Shown here one piece after another: positions 55,573-64,000 of a DNA stretch of 64,000 nucleotides (position 1 is its first letter; every line of letters begins with the position of its first letter). The position numbers were made by a program, and so were the translations under genes. The notes under the pieces are model-generated. The model saw only the letters and a program-made list of their open reading frames with translations. It did no database searches and was not told where the DNA came from. Source of the stretch: Methylobacter sp. (GTDB lineage Bacteria > Pseudomonadota > Gammaproteobacteria > Methylococcales > Methylomonadaceae); NCBI GenBank assembly GCA_030684815.1, contig JAUXXQ010000101.1:1-64000 (forward strand), in the 5' to 3' direction.

Positions 55573-56313
55573 TTAAGATTTGCGGCCCTGTAGCCTGCGT
55601 CTGCGCATGACCAGGGTAAAAACCGGGCCGGAAATCGCGTAGCCTAAAAACAACAAAAATAACATCGTTTGCGGCTGCGCCATGACAAACGCGATACCGA
55701 GCATCGCGGAAATGGCGACAAAAAAAGGCACCTTGCCTTTCAGGTCGATATTTTTGAAACTCGAATAGCGGAAATTGCTGACCATTAGCAAGCCGGTGCT
55801 GATGGTTAAACCCAGCGCAAAATATTTGAACAGCTCAATATCGTAATCATATTCCAGACAAATCCAGATAAACCCGGCAAGAATAGCGGCGGCAGCAGGG
55901 CTGGGCAGGCCTTGAAAATAATTCTTATCGGCTGTGGTTAGTTGGGTATTAAAACGCGCCAACCGTAATGCGCCGCCTGCGGTATGGACGAATGCTGCAA
56001 ACAGACCCAAACGACCCATGCTGGAAAAAGCCCATAAATACATCACCAAGGCCGGTGCCGCACCAAAAGAAATCATGTCGGATAGGCTGTCGTATTGCGC
56101 GCCGAATTCGCTTTGCGTATTGGTCAACCTGGCTACCCGGCCATCTAAGCCGTCTAAAATCATCGCAACAAAAATGGCGATGACAGCGGTTTCAAAACGC
56201 CCGCCCATCGCCGACGTGATCGCATAGAAACCGGAAAACAAAGCGCCCGTGGTGAATAAATTAGGTAACAAATAAATTCCACGGCGACGGGTTGAGCGTT
56301 TTTCTTGGAGCAT
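55573..56313 (-). CDS. pssA: CDP-diacylglycerol-serine O-phosphatidyltransferase
   Basis: A 246-residue membrane enzyme with about eight hydrophobic segments that makes phosphatidylserine, the route to phosphatidylethanolamine. The CDP-alcohol phosphotransferase motif is DGLDGRVARLTNTQSEFGAQ followed by YDSLSD. It is the integral-membrane type, unlike the peripheral PssA of E. coli. It is upstream of leuA, an order common in many proteobacteria (ilvC-pssA-leuA). Confidence 0.94.
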   Translation of the reverse strand: MLQEKRSTRRRGIYLLPNLFTTGALFSGFYAITSAMGGRFETAVIAIFVAMILDGLDGRVARLTNTQSEFGAQYDSLSDMISFGAAPALVMYLWAFSSMGRLGLFAAFVHTAGGALRLARFNTQLTTADKNYFQGLPSPAAAAILAGFIWICLEYDYDIELFKYFALGLTISTGLLMVSNFRYSSFKNIDLKGKVPFFVAISAMLGIAFVMAQPQTMLFLLFLGYAISGPVFTLVMRRRRLQGRKS

Positions 56314-56478
56314 ATTTAATTAATCCTTAAAGTTAAGCAGACAGTAAAAAAGTGCGCCGAATTATACAATGAGCCCGCAAACCGCACCTAGATTAATCAA
56401 AATCTATTGTGTTGACGGCCAGGAGTGCGGCGGCTACAGTGAGCCAACATTCAGACCACTCTAGCAAAGGTATTCGTC

Positions 56479-56988
56479 ATGAAAATTTTATTGATATGGG
56501 CGCTTAGTGTGCTGACAGGCTGTACCGGTATCCCTGAGGGGCTAAAGGCCGTTGACGGTTTCGACATCAATCGTTATCTGGGCACTTGGTATGAAATCGC
56601 CCGGCTGGATCATCGCTTTGAACGGGGCTTGGAGAAGATTTCGGCGACTTATACGTTGCGTGAGGATGGCGGCGTTGATGTGCTGAACAAGGGCTGGGAT
56701 GTAAAGGCTAGCGAATGGCAGCAGGCGCAGGGCAAAGCCTATTTTGTTGAACAGCCGGATCAAGGCAGGCTGAAAGTGTCTTTTTTCGGGCCGTTTTACG
56801 GCGGCTACAACATCATTGAGCTGGATAAGAATTACGCCTATTCGATGGTGACAGGGCCAGATCGCTCTTATTTTTGGATACTATCTCGAACTCCGCAATT
56901 GCCCGAGGCTGATTTGCAGGCCTTGCTTGAGCGCGCCAAAGCTCTGGGTTTTGCCACAGAGCAGCTTATTTTTGTCAGGCACGATTAG
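56479..56988 (+). CDS. blc: Bacterial lipocalin lipoprotein Blc
   Basis: A 169-residue outer-membrane lipoprotein with lipobox LTGC (Cys15). The lipocalin motif is YLGTWYEIARLDHRFERGL, and the second conserved block is YGGYNIIELDKNYAYSMVTG, ending with SRTPQLPEADLQALLERAKALGF in the usual place. Blc binds lysophospholipids and fatty acids and helps maintain the envelope. It is a single gene. Confidence 0.93.
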   Translation: MKILLIWALSVLTGCTGIPEGLKAVDGFDINRYLGTWYEIARLDHRFERGLEKISATYTLREDGGVDVLNKGWDVKASEWQQAQGKAYFVEQPDQGRLKVSFFGPFYGGYNIIELDKNYAYSMVTGPDRSYFWILSRTPQLPEADLQALLERAKALGFATEQLIFVRHD

Positions 56989-57185
56989 CTTTTTTTTGTG
57001 GGTGTTTATGCACATCAGCCTAAGGGATGCGTTTTTTCCGAAATTAGCTAAAGTTTTAACGGTTAGTTTCGATATGTTAAGCTCGGTGAAGTAAGTTGTA
57101 AGTGTTGTATACCTAATATTTATGGACAGGACATAAGGTTGTTGCCGGTTGTCAGCTCTATCTGTGTAACTTTAAGGGGGAAACT

Positions 57186-57782
57186 ATGTTTAATTATAAA
57201 TCATTGTCGCTGATTCCATTATTGGTGATGTTTGGCTTTACAGCTAATGTACAGGCCGAATCGATAAAAGTCGCAGCCAGTTTTCCTAAAGGCAGTGCGG
57301 GGGAGAAAGTTGCCAAATCATTGCCGGTAACGACTAAAATAACACCTTGCGAACCCTTAAAACATGATGCCGCAACATTTACGGTAACTTATGATGCAAA
57401 GCAAGGTGAGAAACTCCTCGATGTTTATGTGCTCTTTTACAATCCTGGGGGAGAGAATCAGTTTTACTCGCTGAGTAAAACTAATTTGGCGAGCGGCGTC
57501 ACTGTGGACGCTTATCCTGACGTAGCCTCTTTAACGGCGGGCGCAGATCCTTATGTACCTGCGGGCTTGAATTTTTCGAGTGGTTCAGTTACCGAGTCGT
57601 TATTCGGTTCTTCTATTATAGTTGATGGCTTAGATACGGGTACATGGCAGCTGATCGGCATTTTGGCGGATCCGAACAACGCTATTGATTTTGATAACCC
57701 TGGCACATGGGTCGCTTGGGATGTCCAGACGGTCATGTTTGGCATGCCCTGGAAAGGTGCATCATTCGCAACTTGCGTTTAA
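57186..57782 (+). CDS. Exported protein of unknown function (198 aa)
   Basis: I do not recognise this protein. A signal peptide (SLSLIPLLVMFGFTANVQA) is followed by a soluble, beta-rich, Gly/Asp/Thr-rich sequence (ATFTVTYDAKQGEKLLDVYV), consistent with an immunoglobulin-like or jelly-roll fold. Two cysteines (TPCEPL near residue 55 and CV at the end) could form a disulfide. AAGGGGG before the ATG suggests strong expression. Its stop overlaps a convergent gene by 4 bp. The 200-bp gap upstream shows no other feature. Confidence 0.65.
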   Translation: MFNYKSLSLIPLLVMFGFTANVQAESIKVAASFPKGSAGEKVAKSLPVTTKITPCEPLKHDAATFTVTYDAKQGEKLLDVYVLFYNPGGENQFYSLSKTNLASGVTVDAYPDVASLTAGADPYVPAGLNFSSGSVTESLFGSSIIVDGLDTGTWQLIGILADPNNAIDFDNPGTWVAWDVQTVMFGMPWKGASFATCV

Positions 57783-58087
57783 TCCAAATCACTCAAATAC
57801 AAGTCCTCAATCAGTTTCCTTTCTTCTTGCGTCAGTAAAATCATGGAGAATTTTTTTTCGGAACGGCGTTGTTCGGACAGCTGTTGCAGTCGCCGCTCCT
57901 GGGCGCGCCTTTCATCGGAGCGTCGGCTATTGGTGCGTCGATTGGCTTTTGGCCAGGCCAGATAATATTTTTTGATATTTTCTATCCATTCCGCCGAGCC
58001 GAAGGGGTAGTGAATTTGGCGCCGGTCGGCGCTGCGCCGGGTCGCTGTCGCCCGGCGCGGTTGGCGTCGTAAATCATATAGATTCAT
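57779..58087 (-). CDS. Arg-rich protein of unknown function (102 aa)
   Basis: I do not recognise the family. The product is very basic and charged (RRQPRRATATRRSADRRQIH, RRTNSRRSDERRAQERRLQQ) with a short C-terminal acidic helix (QEERKLIEDLYLSD). GGAGG stands 8 nt before the ATG, which makes it likely to be translated. The basic repeats suggest nucleic acid or polyanion binding, but this is a guess. It converges on the exported protein gene with a 4-bp overlap. Confidence 0.55.
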   Translation of the reverse strand: MNLYDLRRQPRRATATRRSADRRQIHYPFGSAEWIENIKKYYLAWPKANRRTNSRRSDERRAQERRLQQLSEQRRSEKKFSMILLTQEERKLIEDLYLSDLD

Positions 58088-58158
58088 GGTAGATAGCCTC
58101 CGTCGGCCGATTTTTTGTTAAGAAGAAAGTTTATTATTGGCTATCTAACGGCTACGGT

Positions 58159-60456
58159 CTATAAGTTCTCATACCTATTCATATCAAATAAGCCCCAGCT
58201 TTCGGGCTGTTCATGCTGGTATTTTTGATTAAACCAGTCGTAATAATCCCATATTTCCGGGTTGCTGCGGCGGATGCCGTAAGTGCTGTAAAACAAGTTC
58301 GAATCAGCTGTGCTTTGGCTGTGCTTGAGTTGCTCAATAAACGCCGGCAGTTGGGCTTCGGTGACGCCGAAAAACATATTGGGGTAACTGCCCAAAAAGC
58401 CCGGTATCACGGTCAGCGTGTCTTTTTCCGGTTCCCGTCTTAAGTTTTCGCCGAAAATAAACGAGACATTCAATAGTTTTTGGTTGCGCACTAAGGTATA
58501 GACCCGGTCTTTGGCCGGATTGGCGGTTTTGATGCGCAAAAACGACAGCTCCGGCAAGATGCCAATTTCCTTGCCTTTCAAGTCGGCCAATTGGCGCATT
58601 AGCACATCAATCTGGCTGGCGTCGTTACACGTTGTTTGCGCACAGCGGTTGATTAAGTCGGGCTGCCCGCCGGCGCGGCCTAAACGTTGTTGCAGGCGTT
58701 GAAAAAATTCATCTTTATAGGCCGTAGTTTGATAAGGGATAGCCGGTTCTTTGTCGGTGTTAAAGGTCGGCGTTTCAAAAAAGTTGAAAATCTTTAGGTC
58801 AATGCCTTCGTACCAGCTGTCATGCAAGGCTTTGCGCTGGTTGAGCGGGATGAATTTAAGGAAATTGTTTTCCGCTTCCATGCGCAAAAAATCCATGTAC
58901 AGCCGCGTACTGATCTGATGGCCGATGGTACCCGAGACATTAAAACCGGCGGCGAGCAGATAATGGATGCGTTCAAATAAGGGATAATCGACCACCCAGG
59001 CGGTCAACGGCGGTTTGCCCAGCCAACCTTTGACCACCGTGGCACTGTCGAAATGACGGAACACTGTCAGCAAGGCGTTGTCGTTATCGCCGCCGCCATC
59101 CCAGAGCAGGTTTAAGTCAACCGGCTGCTGTAATGCGGTGTTGAATATTTCTTTTTGTTGCAGATAATGCCGTTGCCATGGGTTATATTCGCGCCATTCG
59201 AGAAAGCCGATATTTTCACCATCGGATGCGGGCATTTGCAGATAGCGGCTATGGTTGGCGAGAAACTCGGTGTATTGCCGATCAACTGCGGTTTGCGGTT
59301 TGACAAAGGCGACCCAGAATTGGTCGCGGATCACATTCAATGACGCCTGGCCGCGACAGACCGGGCCTTTAATGAAGCCGGAAAAGAAATACTGCGCGTC
59401 ATCAAGCAGGAATTGGTAGCGCGATGCCGCCGGTAATTGGCTAAAGGTTTTAAACGGGTTGGCGGCGGCTTGCGACTCATAACCCGGCAGTTGTGTGATA
59501 CGGTAATCGGGTTTTAAAAACAGCGCCTCAAAACGCTGCATTTTGTTGTCGCTCAGTTCAAACACAAAATGGTTCTTGTCGACAATGGTTGAGGTGAGCG
59601 GGCGCAGCCGGTAATAAAACCGCGCAACACCGGGCGCATCAAAAGGGCGCACGCTTTTAAGCTCATCAAGCGGCTGGCCTGTCGGCGTTTTAGAGCGCAC
59701 CAGCTTATAAAATTCATGGTTCGGGTGGCCTTTAAAATGCAGGTCGCCGATGTACAAATGCTCGTACCAATAACGCGCGCTGAGTTGCTGCTTTAGCGAT
59801 GTGCCGTTAAAAAACCGCTCCCATTTGTTAATTTCAGCAGCGGCTTGCGCCGATAAGGCCGGTTTAGCCGCGTCTGAGTTCGCGCCCTGTTTGAGCCAGT
59901 TTAACAGCGTGGTTTCTTCTGTTTGGCTCAGTGCGGGCAGGCCGTAAGGCATTCCCCACAGCGGGTGATTTTGTTGATGTTTGGCAAATTCATCCGGCGT
60001 GGGGCACTGTAAAGAACGCTCCAATTCCAGCTCGATGGCTTTGGGCAATTTGCCCTCGGGTAGCGGATTCTCGCGTTTCAGTAGCAGCGTTTTTGCCAGC
60101 AGCGCCTTCTCGATATTCGCTTCCGGCGATTGCGCCTGTTCATTCAATACAGGGAAAAAACCTTTATTGCGCCAGCCGGCTGTGCTGGTTTCATCAATAA
60201 AAAGTCGGCTCGGTTCCACCGCACGGAAGCGTTGATGATCGTAAACCGGATTTTTGCTGGCACCGCGTTGCAATCCTTCAAATGCGCTGAGATTAAGCTG
60301 GCACGGCGAATCGAAACAGGCATGGCAAGCGACGCAGCGGGAATCCAAAATCGGTTTGACGTCTTTGGTGTAAGAAACCGCTTCAGCGGCCAGCAGCGTG
60401 GCATTGTAAAGACTGCAAACGATGAAAAATAAATAAAAAACAGTTTTGTTAATCAT
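58159..60456 (-). CDS. cti: Fatty acid cis/trans isomerase
   Basis: A 765-residue periplasmic haem protein that converts cis-unsaturated phospholipid acyl chains to trans, a fast membrane-stiffening response to solvents or heat. The signal peptide is FYLFFIVCSLYNATLLAA. The c-type haem motif CVACH (Cys41, Cys44, His45) lies in DSRCVACHACFDSPCQLNLS, typical for Cti. The length matches Pseudomonas Cti. It is apparently alone, downstream of a palindromic mobile repeat. Confidence 0.94.
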   Translation of the reverse strand: MINKTVFYLFFIVCSLYNATLLAAEAVSYTKDVKPILDSRCVACHACFDSPCQLNLSAFEGLQRGASKNPVYDHQRFRAVEPSRLFIDETSTAGWRNKGFFPVLNEQAQSPEANIEKALLAKTLLLKRENPLPEGKLPKAIELELERSLQCPTPDEFAKHQQNHPLWGMPYGLPALSQTEETTLLNWLKQGANSDAAKPALSAQAAAEINKWERFFNGTSLKQQLSARYWYEHLYIGDLHFKGHPNHEFYKLVRSKTPTGQPLDELKSVRPFDAPGVARFYYRLRPLTSTIVDKNHFVFELSDNKMQRFEALFLKPDYRITQLPGYESQAAANPFKTFSQLPAASRYQFLLDDAQYFFSGFIKGPVCRGQASLNVIRDQFWVAFVKPQTAVDRQYTEFLANHSRYLQMPASDGENIGFLEWREYNPWQRHYLQQKEIFNTALQQPVDLNLLWDGGGDNDNALLTVFRHFDSATVVKGWLGKPPLTAWVVDYPLFERIHYLLAAGFNVSGTIGHQISTRLYMDFLRMEAENNFLKFIPLNQRKALHDSWYEGIDLKIFNFFETPTFNTDKEPAIPYQTTAYKDEFFQRLQQRLGRAGGQPDLINRCAQTTCNDASQIDVLMRQLADLKGKEIGILPELSFLRIKTANPAKDRVYTLVRNQKLLNVSFIFGENLRREPEKDTLTVIPGFLGSYPNMFFGVTEAQLPAFIEQLKHSQSTADSNLFYSTYGIRRSNPEIWDYYDWFNQKYQHEQPESWGLFDMNRYENL

Positions 60457-60538
60457 TGGCCTTGGTCGAAATCTGTTGTTGAACGGCCTGCGGGCAGGTG
60501 CTTAAAGCAGGGTACAATGCTTTAGGAATGAAAATTTA

Positions 60539-60692
60539 TTACAGCGTTTTCAAATTCGGTTAATTACTAAAAAAACATCAAAACAATAACATGGCTGGAG
60601 TGCAGGCTTTGCCTGCCAGAGCAGGCAAAGCCTGCACTCCAGCGATAATGACGACATAGGTTAGTAACTCATTTAAATTGAAAACGCTGTAA
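60539..60692. repeat. MITE-like element with inner palindrome (154 bp)
   Basis: TTACAGCGTTTTCAA and its exact complement end the element at 60539-60553 and 60678-60692. TTACTAA/TTAGTAA extends the pairing to 32 bp with a mismatched middle. In the loop is a second perfect 22-bp hairpin (60595-60616 with 60621-60642, starting CTGGAGTGCAGG, 4-base loop). No coding capacity. It is a different family but shares the palindrome-in-palindrome plan. Confidence 0.75.
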
Positions 60693-60788
60693 CTTGTACA
60701 AAAAATAACGCATTAGGCTTAGTCTCTGTCTTTGCATGCGCAATTGTTCAAGTTGTTTTATTTTCATTCCTAAATCGGCGATTTTTAT

Positions 60789-61400
60789 TTATTTTATCAA
60801 CTGCAATTTGCACGACTCCAAAATAGAAACTAATACATTAAATAATGTATCTAACTCCTCAATCACAAATCGCTTGTTATAAAAAACAAATTGTTGATTT
60901 TTAAGCGTTGCAATTTCCCAAATTTCACCGTTTGAAACCAGTCCATAAACCCCCAATTGTTCGTCATTATTGATTTTTTGAATCGCAACCATTTCTAACG
61001 CACATTGCGCCCAACCTGCTGAAAAGTTGTCTTTTTTCGCTTCTACGACCGCGAGCAAAGGCGAGTCAAAAATAATTTTCCCTAAATCGGAGCGTTTAGA
61101 AATTAAATAATCTGGAATCCCTGTTAGTTCATCATCGTATTCAAGCGCGGCATGGCTCCAAATTGCAAAAATATTGGCATAGAGTTTCCAGGCTTCTTTT
61201 AAAACGGGATAAATTAAATTCTCACAAATGGCGGCTTCTGAAACGTCATAAGCGACTTCTTTAAGAGTAAAAAAAATGTCTTGGCGCACAGATTCATTGA
61301 GCGTTGCGGTTTTAATTATTTCAAAATCAGCTTCCTTATAATGAATTTGATAATGTTTTAAAACTGCCGCCAGCGATTTAAATTGATTGGTAAATGCCAT
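60789..61400 (-). CDS. PD-(D/E)XK nuclease-like protein (203 aa)
   Basis: I recognise only the probable fold. IPDYLISKRSD (Asp97), then AVVEAKKDNFSAGWAQCALEM (Glu120, Lys122), fits the PD-(D/E)XK nuclease core with a following Gln/Cys helix. No DNA-binding domain or partner gene is seen, and the sequence is more AT-rich than its neighbours. GGGAGAA precedes the ATG, in the end of a small upstream ORF. It may be a remnant or solitary part of a restriction or defence locus; this is inference. Confidence 0.6.
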   Translation of the reverse strand: MAFTNQFKSLAAVLKHYQIHYKEADFEIIKTATLNESVRQDIFFTLKEVAYDVSEAAICENLIYPVLKEAWKLYANIFAIWSHAALEYDDELTGIPDYLISKRSDLGKIIFDSPLLAVVEAKKDNFSAGWAQCALEMVAIQKINNDEQLGVYGLVSNGEIWEIATLKNQQFVFYNKRFVIEELDTLFNVLVSILESCKLQLIK

Positions 61401-61402
61401 TT

Positions 61403-61507
61403 TTATTCTCCCGTTTGCGAATTAATAGTTTCCATTGCGGTTTGTTCATCCGTTTCAATGGCGATTTCTACAGAGCGTTTGGCAGCCAAATGCTGGTTAT
61501 TACTCAC
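61403..61507 (-). CDS. Small ORF or gene remnant upstream of the nuclease-like gene
   Basis: A 34-codon frame from a GTG at 61507 ends AIETDEQTAMETINSQTGE, two bases before the next gene's ATG. It has protein-like composition but no clear ribosome site, so it may be the tail of a larger lost gene whose front was replaced when the transposase remnant arrived. It carries the ribosome site of the next gene. Confidence 0.3.
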   Translation of the reverse strand: MSNNQHLAAKRSVEIAIETDEQTAMETINSQTGE

Positions 61508-61600
61508 AGCCAACTAAGACCGCTAATCGCCAGAAATTCCCGCTATATCTAAAAAACATTTATAATCATAGCATTACATCATTAGTCACTGTGCAAAAAA

Positions 61601-61794
61601 ATGCCTAAAAAACGTCCAGCCATCCCTCCGTTGGGCAGCCTAAAGCTGCAAAAAACCCTTTCAATGCCAAGTTTATTGGAACGCATACGCGGCCAGTTTG
61701 AAAGCATCCCCGAAACAAAAAAGCGGACTACCCTTTAACGGATGTGCTGATGTCTGCGCTGGCGATGTTCTTACTGAAAGACGGCTCATTTTAA
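61601..61794 (+). pseudogene. Transposase N-terminal remnant, frameshifted
   Basis: The first frame (61601-61738) reads KRPAIPPLGSLKL and SMPSLLERIRGQFESIPETK. A shift near 61723 is needed to continue ADYPLTDVLMSALAMFLLKD before a stop at 61792. This is the start pattern of a large DDE transposase (MSALAMFLLK resembles the ISNCY-like group). The rest of the gene is missing. It lies just upstream of the truncated DUF389 gene. Confidence 0.6.
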
Positions 61795-61922
61795 GCACAA
61801 TGCCACCGATTTTAGCACAGCCCATCGAATAGCCGTGGTCATGGTATGCTTGGTTTTAAGCTTTTAATTGGGGGCAGGGTTTGTTCCTGTTTACGCCTTT
61901 TTTTTATTTTTCGTATACGCCC

Positions 61923-63194
61923 ATGCAATCACAAAACCTGTATTTAATCCATTCCGACAGCCTTGATGCCAAGCAGGTATCCCTTATCACCAAGCATCCT
62001 TTGATGGCCGAATACAATGTTGATATTCGCCCCATTAAATTGATGAACCTTAATGCCCTAAATATTAACGAAAAGCGAAATCAGGCCTTGGTGTGGGTTA
62101 GTCAAGCCGAGTTGCAATGTGTCATTACGGCAGCCTACAACAAGAAACTAACCTTAAGTTTTTTACCGTTGCCCAATGATAGCCGACCTGTGTTTTTTGA
62201 CCATTTTGACCTACCCGTTAAACTGAATGATTGCTTGGTTTTGGCGTTAACGACAGAGCCTGTTGCTGTGGATTTGATCCGCTGTAACGGGGAGTTGCTC
62301 AGCCAAGACATTGGCCTGATGGGGCAAACGGCCTTTGCCGAATTGGTCGAGTCCGGCAATAACCAACGCTTTTGGAAAAAAAACATAGCCAATATCCAGC
62401 GATTGCTACATGCATTTAGCCTGAGACCCATCCCAATACAACTTGAAACAGCCAAAGGCAAATCGGTAAAAACCGCCATCGTTGGCTTTTATTTGCTGGA
62501 TATGGCCAAAACCTCGGCATTCACCAAACTCTTTGACGATTCGGTTTCATTAAAGGATGGCCGTATTTCCTTAATGCTGTTTGCCCCGCAATCTATCCTA
62601 GGCTATATCCAATCGTCCTTGCCCTTTGTGCCCTCTACCCAAAAGAAATTGACGGAACAGTTGGGTTTTGTGCGCAGTACGTCGGTGCGCCTGACTACGC
62701 AGCATGATACGGATTATTGGATAGAAAACAAAATTGTCAGAACCCGTGAGTTGGTTATAGAAAACATGAAAGGTGCACTCAACATCCATGTTGGCAATAA
62801 ATTTAGGGAAATCAAGCCGCAAAGTGATGATAAGGAAAATTTTAGCGTTGAATATTTGCCCCAGCAGAATGCGCGCCTTAAATATCTGAGCAAAACACTG
62901 CCATTTTTCCAACATGCGCTGGAATCCGATTTTAAGGATTTATTTTTAATTTTAAAAAACAACGCTAAGACGACAAACACTTACTTGTTGTTGATGGTGT
63001 TGAGTTCCTTATTGGCGACCTTAGGCTTATTTCTCAACAGCCCGTCTGTCGTTATCGGCGCCATGGTACTAGCGCCGTTGATGGCGCCTATCATTTCTCT
63101 GTCCATGGGCTTGCTGCGTTCCGATAAAATTTTGGCTCAGCAATCCGTTCTTACCTTAATCTCGATGTTCCAGTTTTTAAGCTTAGAAAAATAA
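61923..63194 (+). pseudogene. DUF389 membrane protein with kinase-like N-terminus, truncated by an IS
   Basis: The 423 residues begin with a soluble part of about 330 residues whose second half resembles the lipid kinase (DAGK/YegS) C-terminal fold (VDLIRCNGELLSQDIGLMGQ, VKTAIVGFYLLDMAKTSAF, DGRISLMLFAP). The DUF389 block follows (LNSPSVVIGAMVLAPLMAPI and SMGLLRSDKILAQQSVLTL). Family members have four or more further membrane helices, which are missing. The last residues (FQFLSLEK) come from sequence at the edge of the adjacent insertion sequence. Start uncertain; TTG 61881 is also open. Confidence 0.65.
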
Positions 63195-63244
63195 CTAAAA
63201 AACGGATAAGCTAACCAATGTAAACTTCCGTTCATTTCAGCGCT

Positions 63245-64000
63245 ATGTTGATGCATGAACCGGCACACTTTATAAAAACATTTGTCAGTGATTTAGATAC
63301 CTCCTTGGGCCAGCTAAAACCCAATGCCAAGCTGACACAGCTACAAAAGATTTGGCTTGGATTTTGTCTGACTGGGATACTGCTGACCCATTCGGTGTGC
63401 TGGGCAAAATTCGAACGTGCGAGTTTGGGCGGTTATAAAATCGGGGCGCTGTCCTGGATGTTTCGCGAAGCCAAAATAGCCTGGGACACTTTACTGTTGG
63501 CGAGCGTCACCTTGGTTTTGGAACGGTACGGGGTCACTGAAGGCGTGCTGGTCCTTGATGAATCCGACCGGGCGCGGTCAAAGCGAACCCAACGGATTCA
63601 TGGTGTACATAAACAAAAACACAAGGCTTCAGGTGGCTACGTCAACGGGCAGACAGTAGTGTTATTGTTGCTGGTCACACAGTCAGTGACTTTGCCGGTG
63701 GGCTTTGCTTTTTACCAGCCTGATCCGGCGTTGACAGCCTGGGCAAAAGAAGACAAACGCTTGAAAAAAGCAGGCGTGGTGAAAAAAGAGCGTCCTGTCC
63801 AGCCTGAGCGTGATAGCCGTTACCCGACTAAAACGCAGCTTGCCTTACAGCTGCTGCAGGCCTTCAAGGCTGCCCATGGTGCCATTAAAATCAATGCCAT
63901 ATTAGCGGATGCCCTGTACGGTGAAGCGAAGTTTATGGACCAGGCGTCACAGCTATTTGATGGCGCCCAGGTTATCAGCCAGTTGCGCGAGAACCAGAAT
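63245..64000 (+). mobile_element. IS transposase (DDE, IS4-like), 5' part, continues beyond window
   Basis: An open frame of 252 codons from ATG 63245 to the right edge. VLVLDESDRARSKRTQRIHG has the first catalytic Asp, and NAILADALYGEAKF has the second, with QVISQLRENQN following as in IS4-superfamily transposases. The left end of the IS probably lies near 63160-63190, inside the DUF389 gene, but I could not define its inverted repeat because the right end is outside the window. Confidence 0.8.

Overview
The window comes from a gammaproteobacterial chromosome. The marks are conserved gene blocks (ndk-rlmN-pilW, hisS-yfgM-bamB-der, tgt-yajC-secD-secF, xseB-ispA), plus ParE and AcnB. A type I methanotroph (Methylococcales, Methylobacter-like) fits the NAD-type isocitrate dehydrogenase, the SmbP-like and Cti proteins and the many palindromic repeats. 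No methane or methanol oxidation gene is present, so this placement is an inference. I saw no tRNA, rRNA or CRISPR array.

Layout: (1) 1-4400 is an arsenic operon: ArsR, a C-As lyase (ArsI), an ArsP-type permease, a CXXC mini-thioredoxin, a thioredoxin-coupled arsenate reductase and Acr3. It covers inorganic and probably methylated arsenic, and has two matching candidate ArsR operators. (2) 4400-20300 is core metabolism and repair on both strands: PatZ-type acetyltransferase, GH17-like enzyme, fatty acid hydroxylase-type membrane protein, pncC/mutS, acnB and NAD-IDH, and an isolated hypE-hypF pair. (3) 20300-37900 is mostly housekeeping: histone deacetylase-like protein, xseB-ispA, parE, tgt-yajC-secDF, ndk-rlmN-pilW-hisS-yfgM-bamB-der, tpx. 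(4) 38000-50700 has moxR-DUF58, a small exported protein, gloA-tag, photolyase, rsmD with an M16 peptidase pair, rlmA, an SmbP-like protein, a secreted protein with a possible clan CD His/Cys dyad, rnhA and a methyltransferase. (5) 50700-60500 has mltD, pssA-leuA-udg-rimI with a probable leucine leader peptide, a lipocalin, two unknown genes and cti. (6) 60500-64000 is an AT-richer, decayed accessory end: a palindromic mobile repeat, a nuclease-like ORF, a transposase remnant, and a DUF389 membrane protein cut by an insertion sequence that runs off the window.

The gaps between genes are dominated by short non-coding repeats. One family has inverted ends resembling TTAGGTGATTTCC, with at least nine full or partial copies. 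A second has 21-bp ends beginning AGAACACGGATG. A third is a set of palindromes with a different palindrome inside the loop. They touch coding sequence: the secD stop codon lies within one element, another sits 39 bp upstream of hypE, and a half element is fused to a 67-bp copied, decayed piece of moxR. These nested repeats, the leuA leader and the possible caspase-fold protein are the parts most worth a second look.
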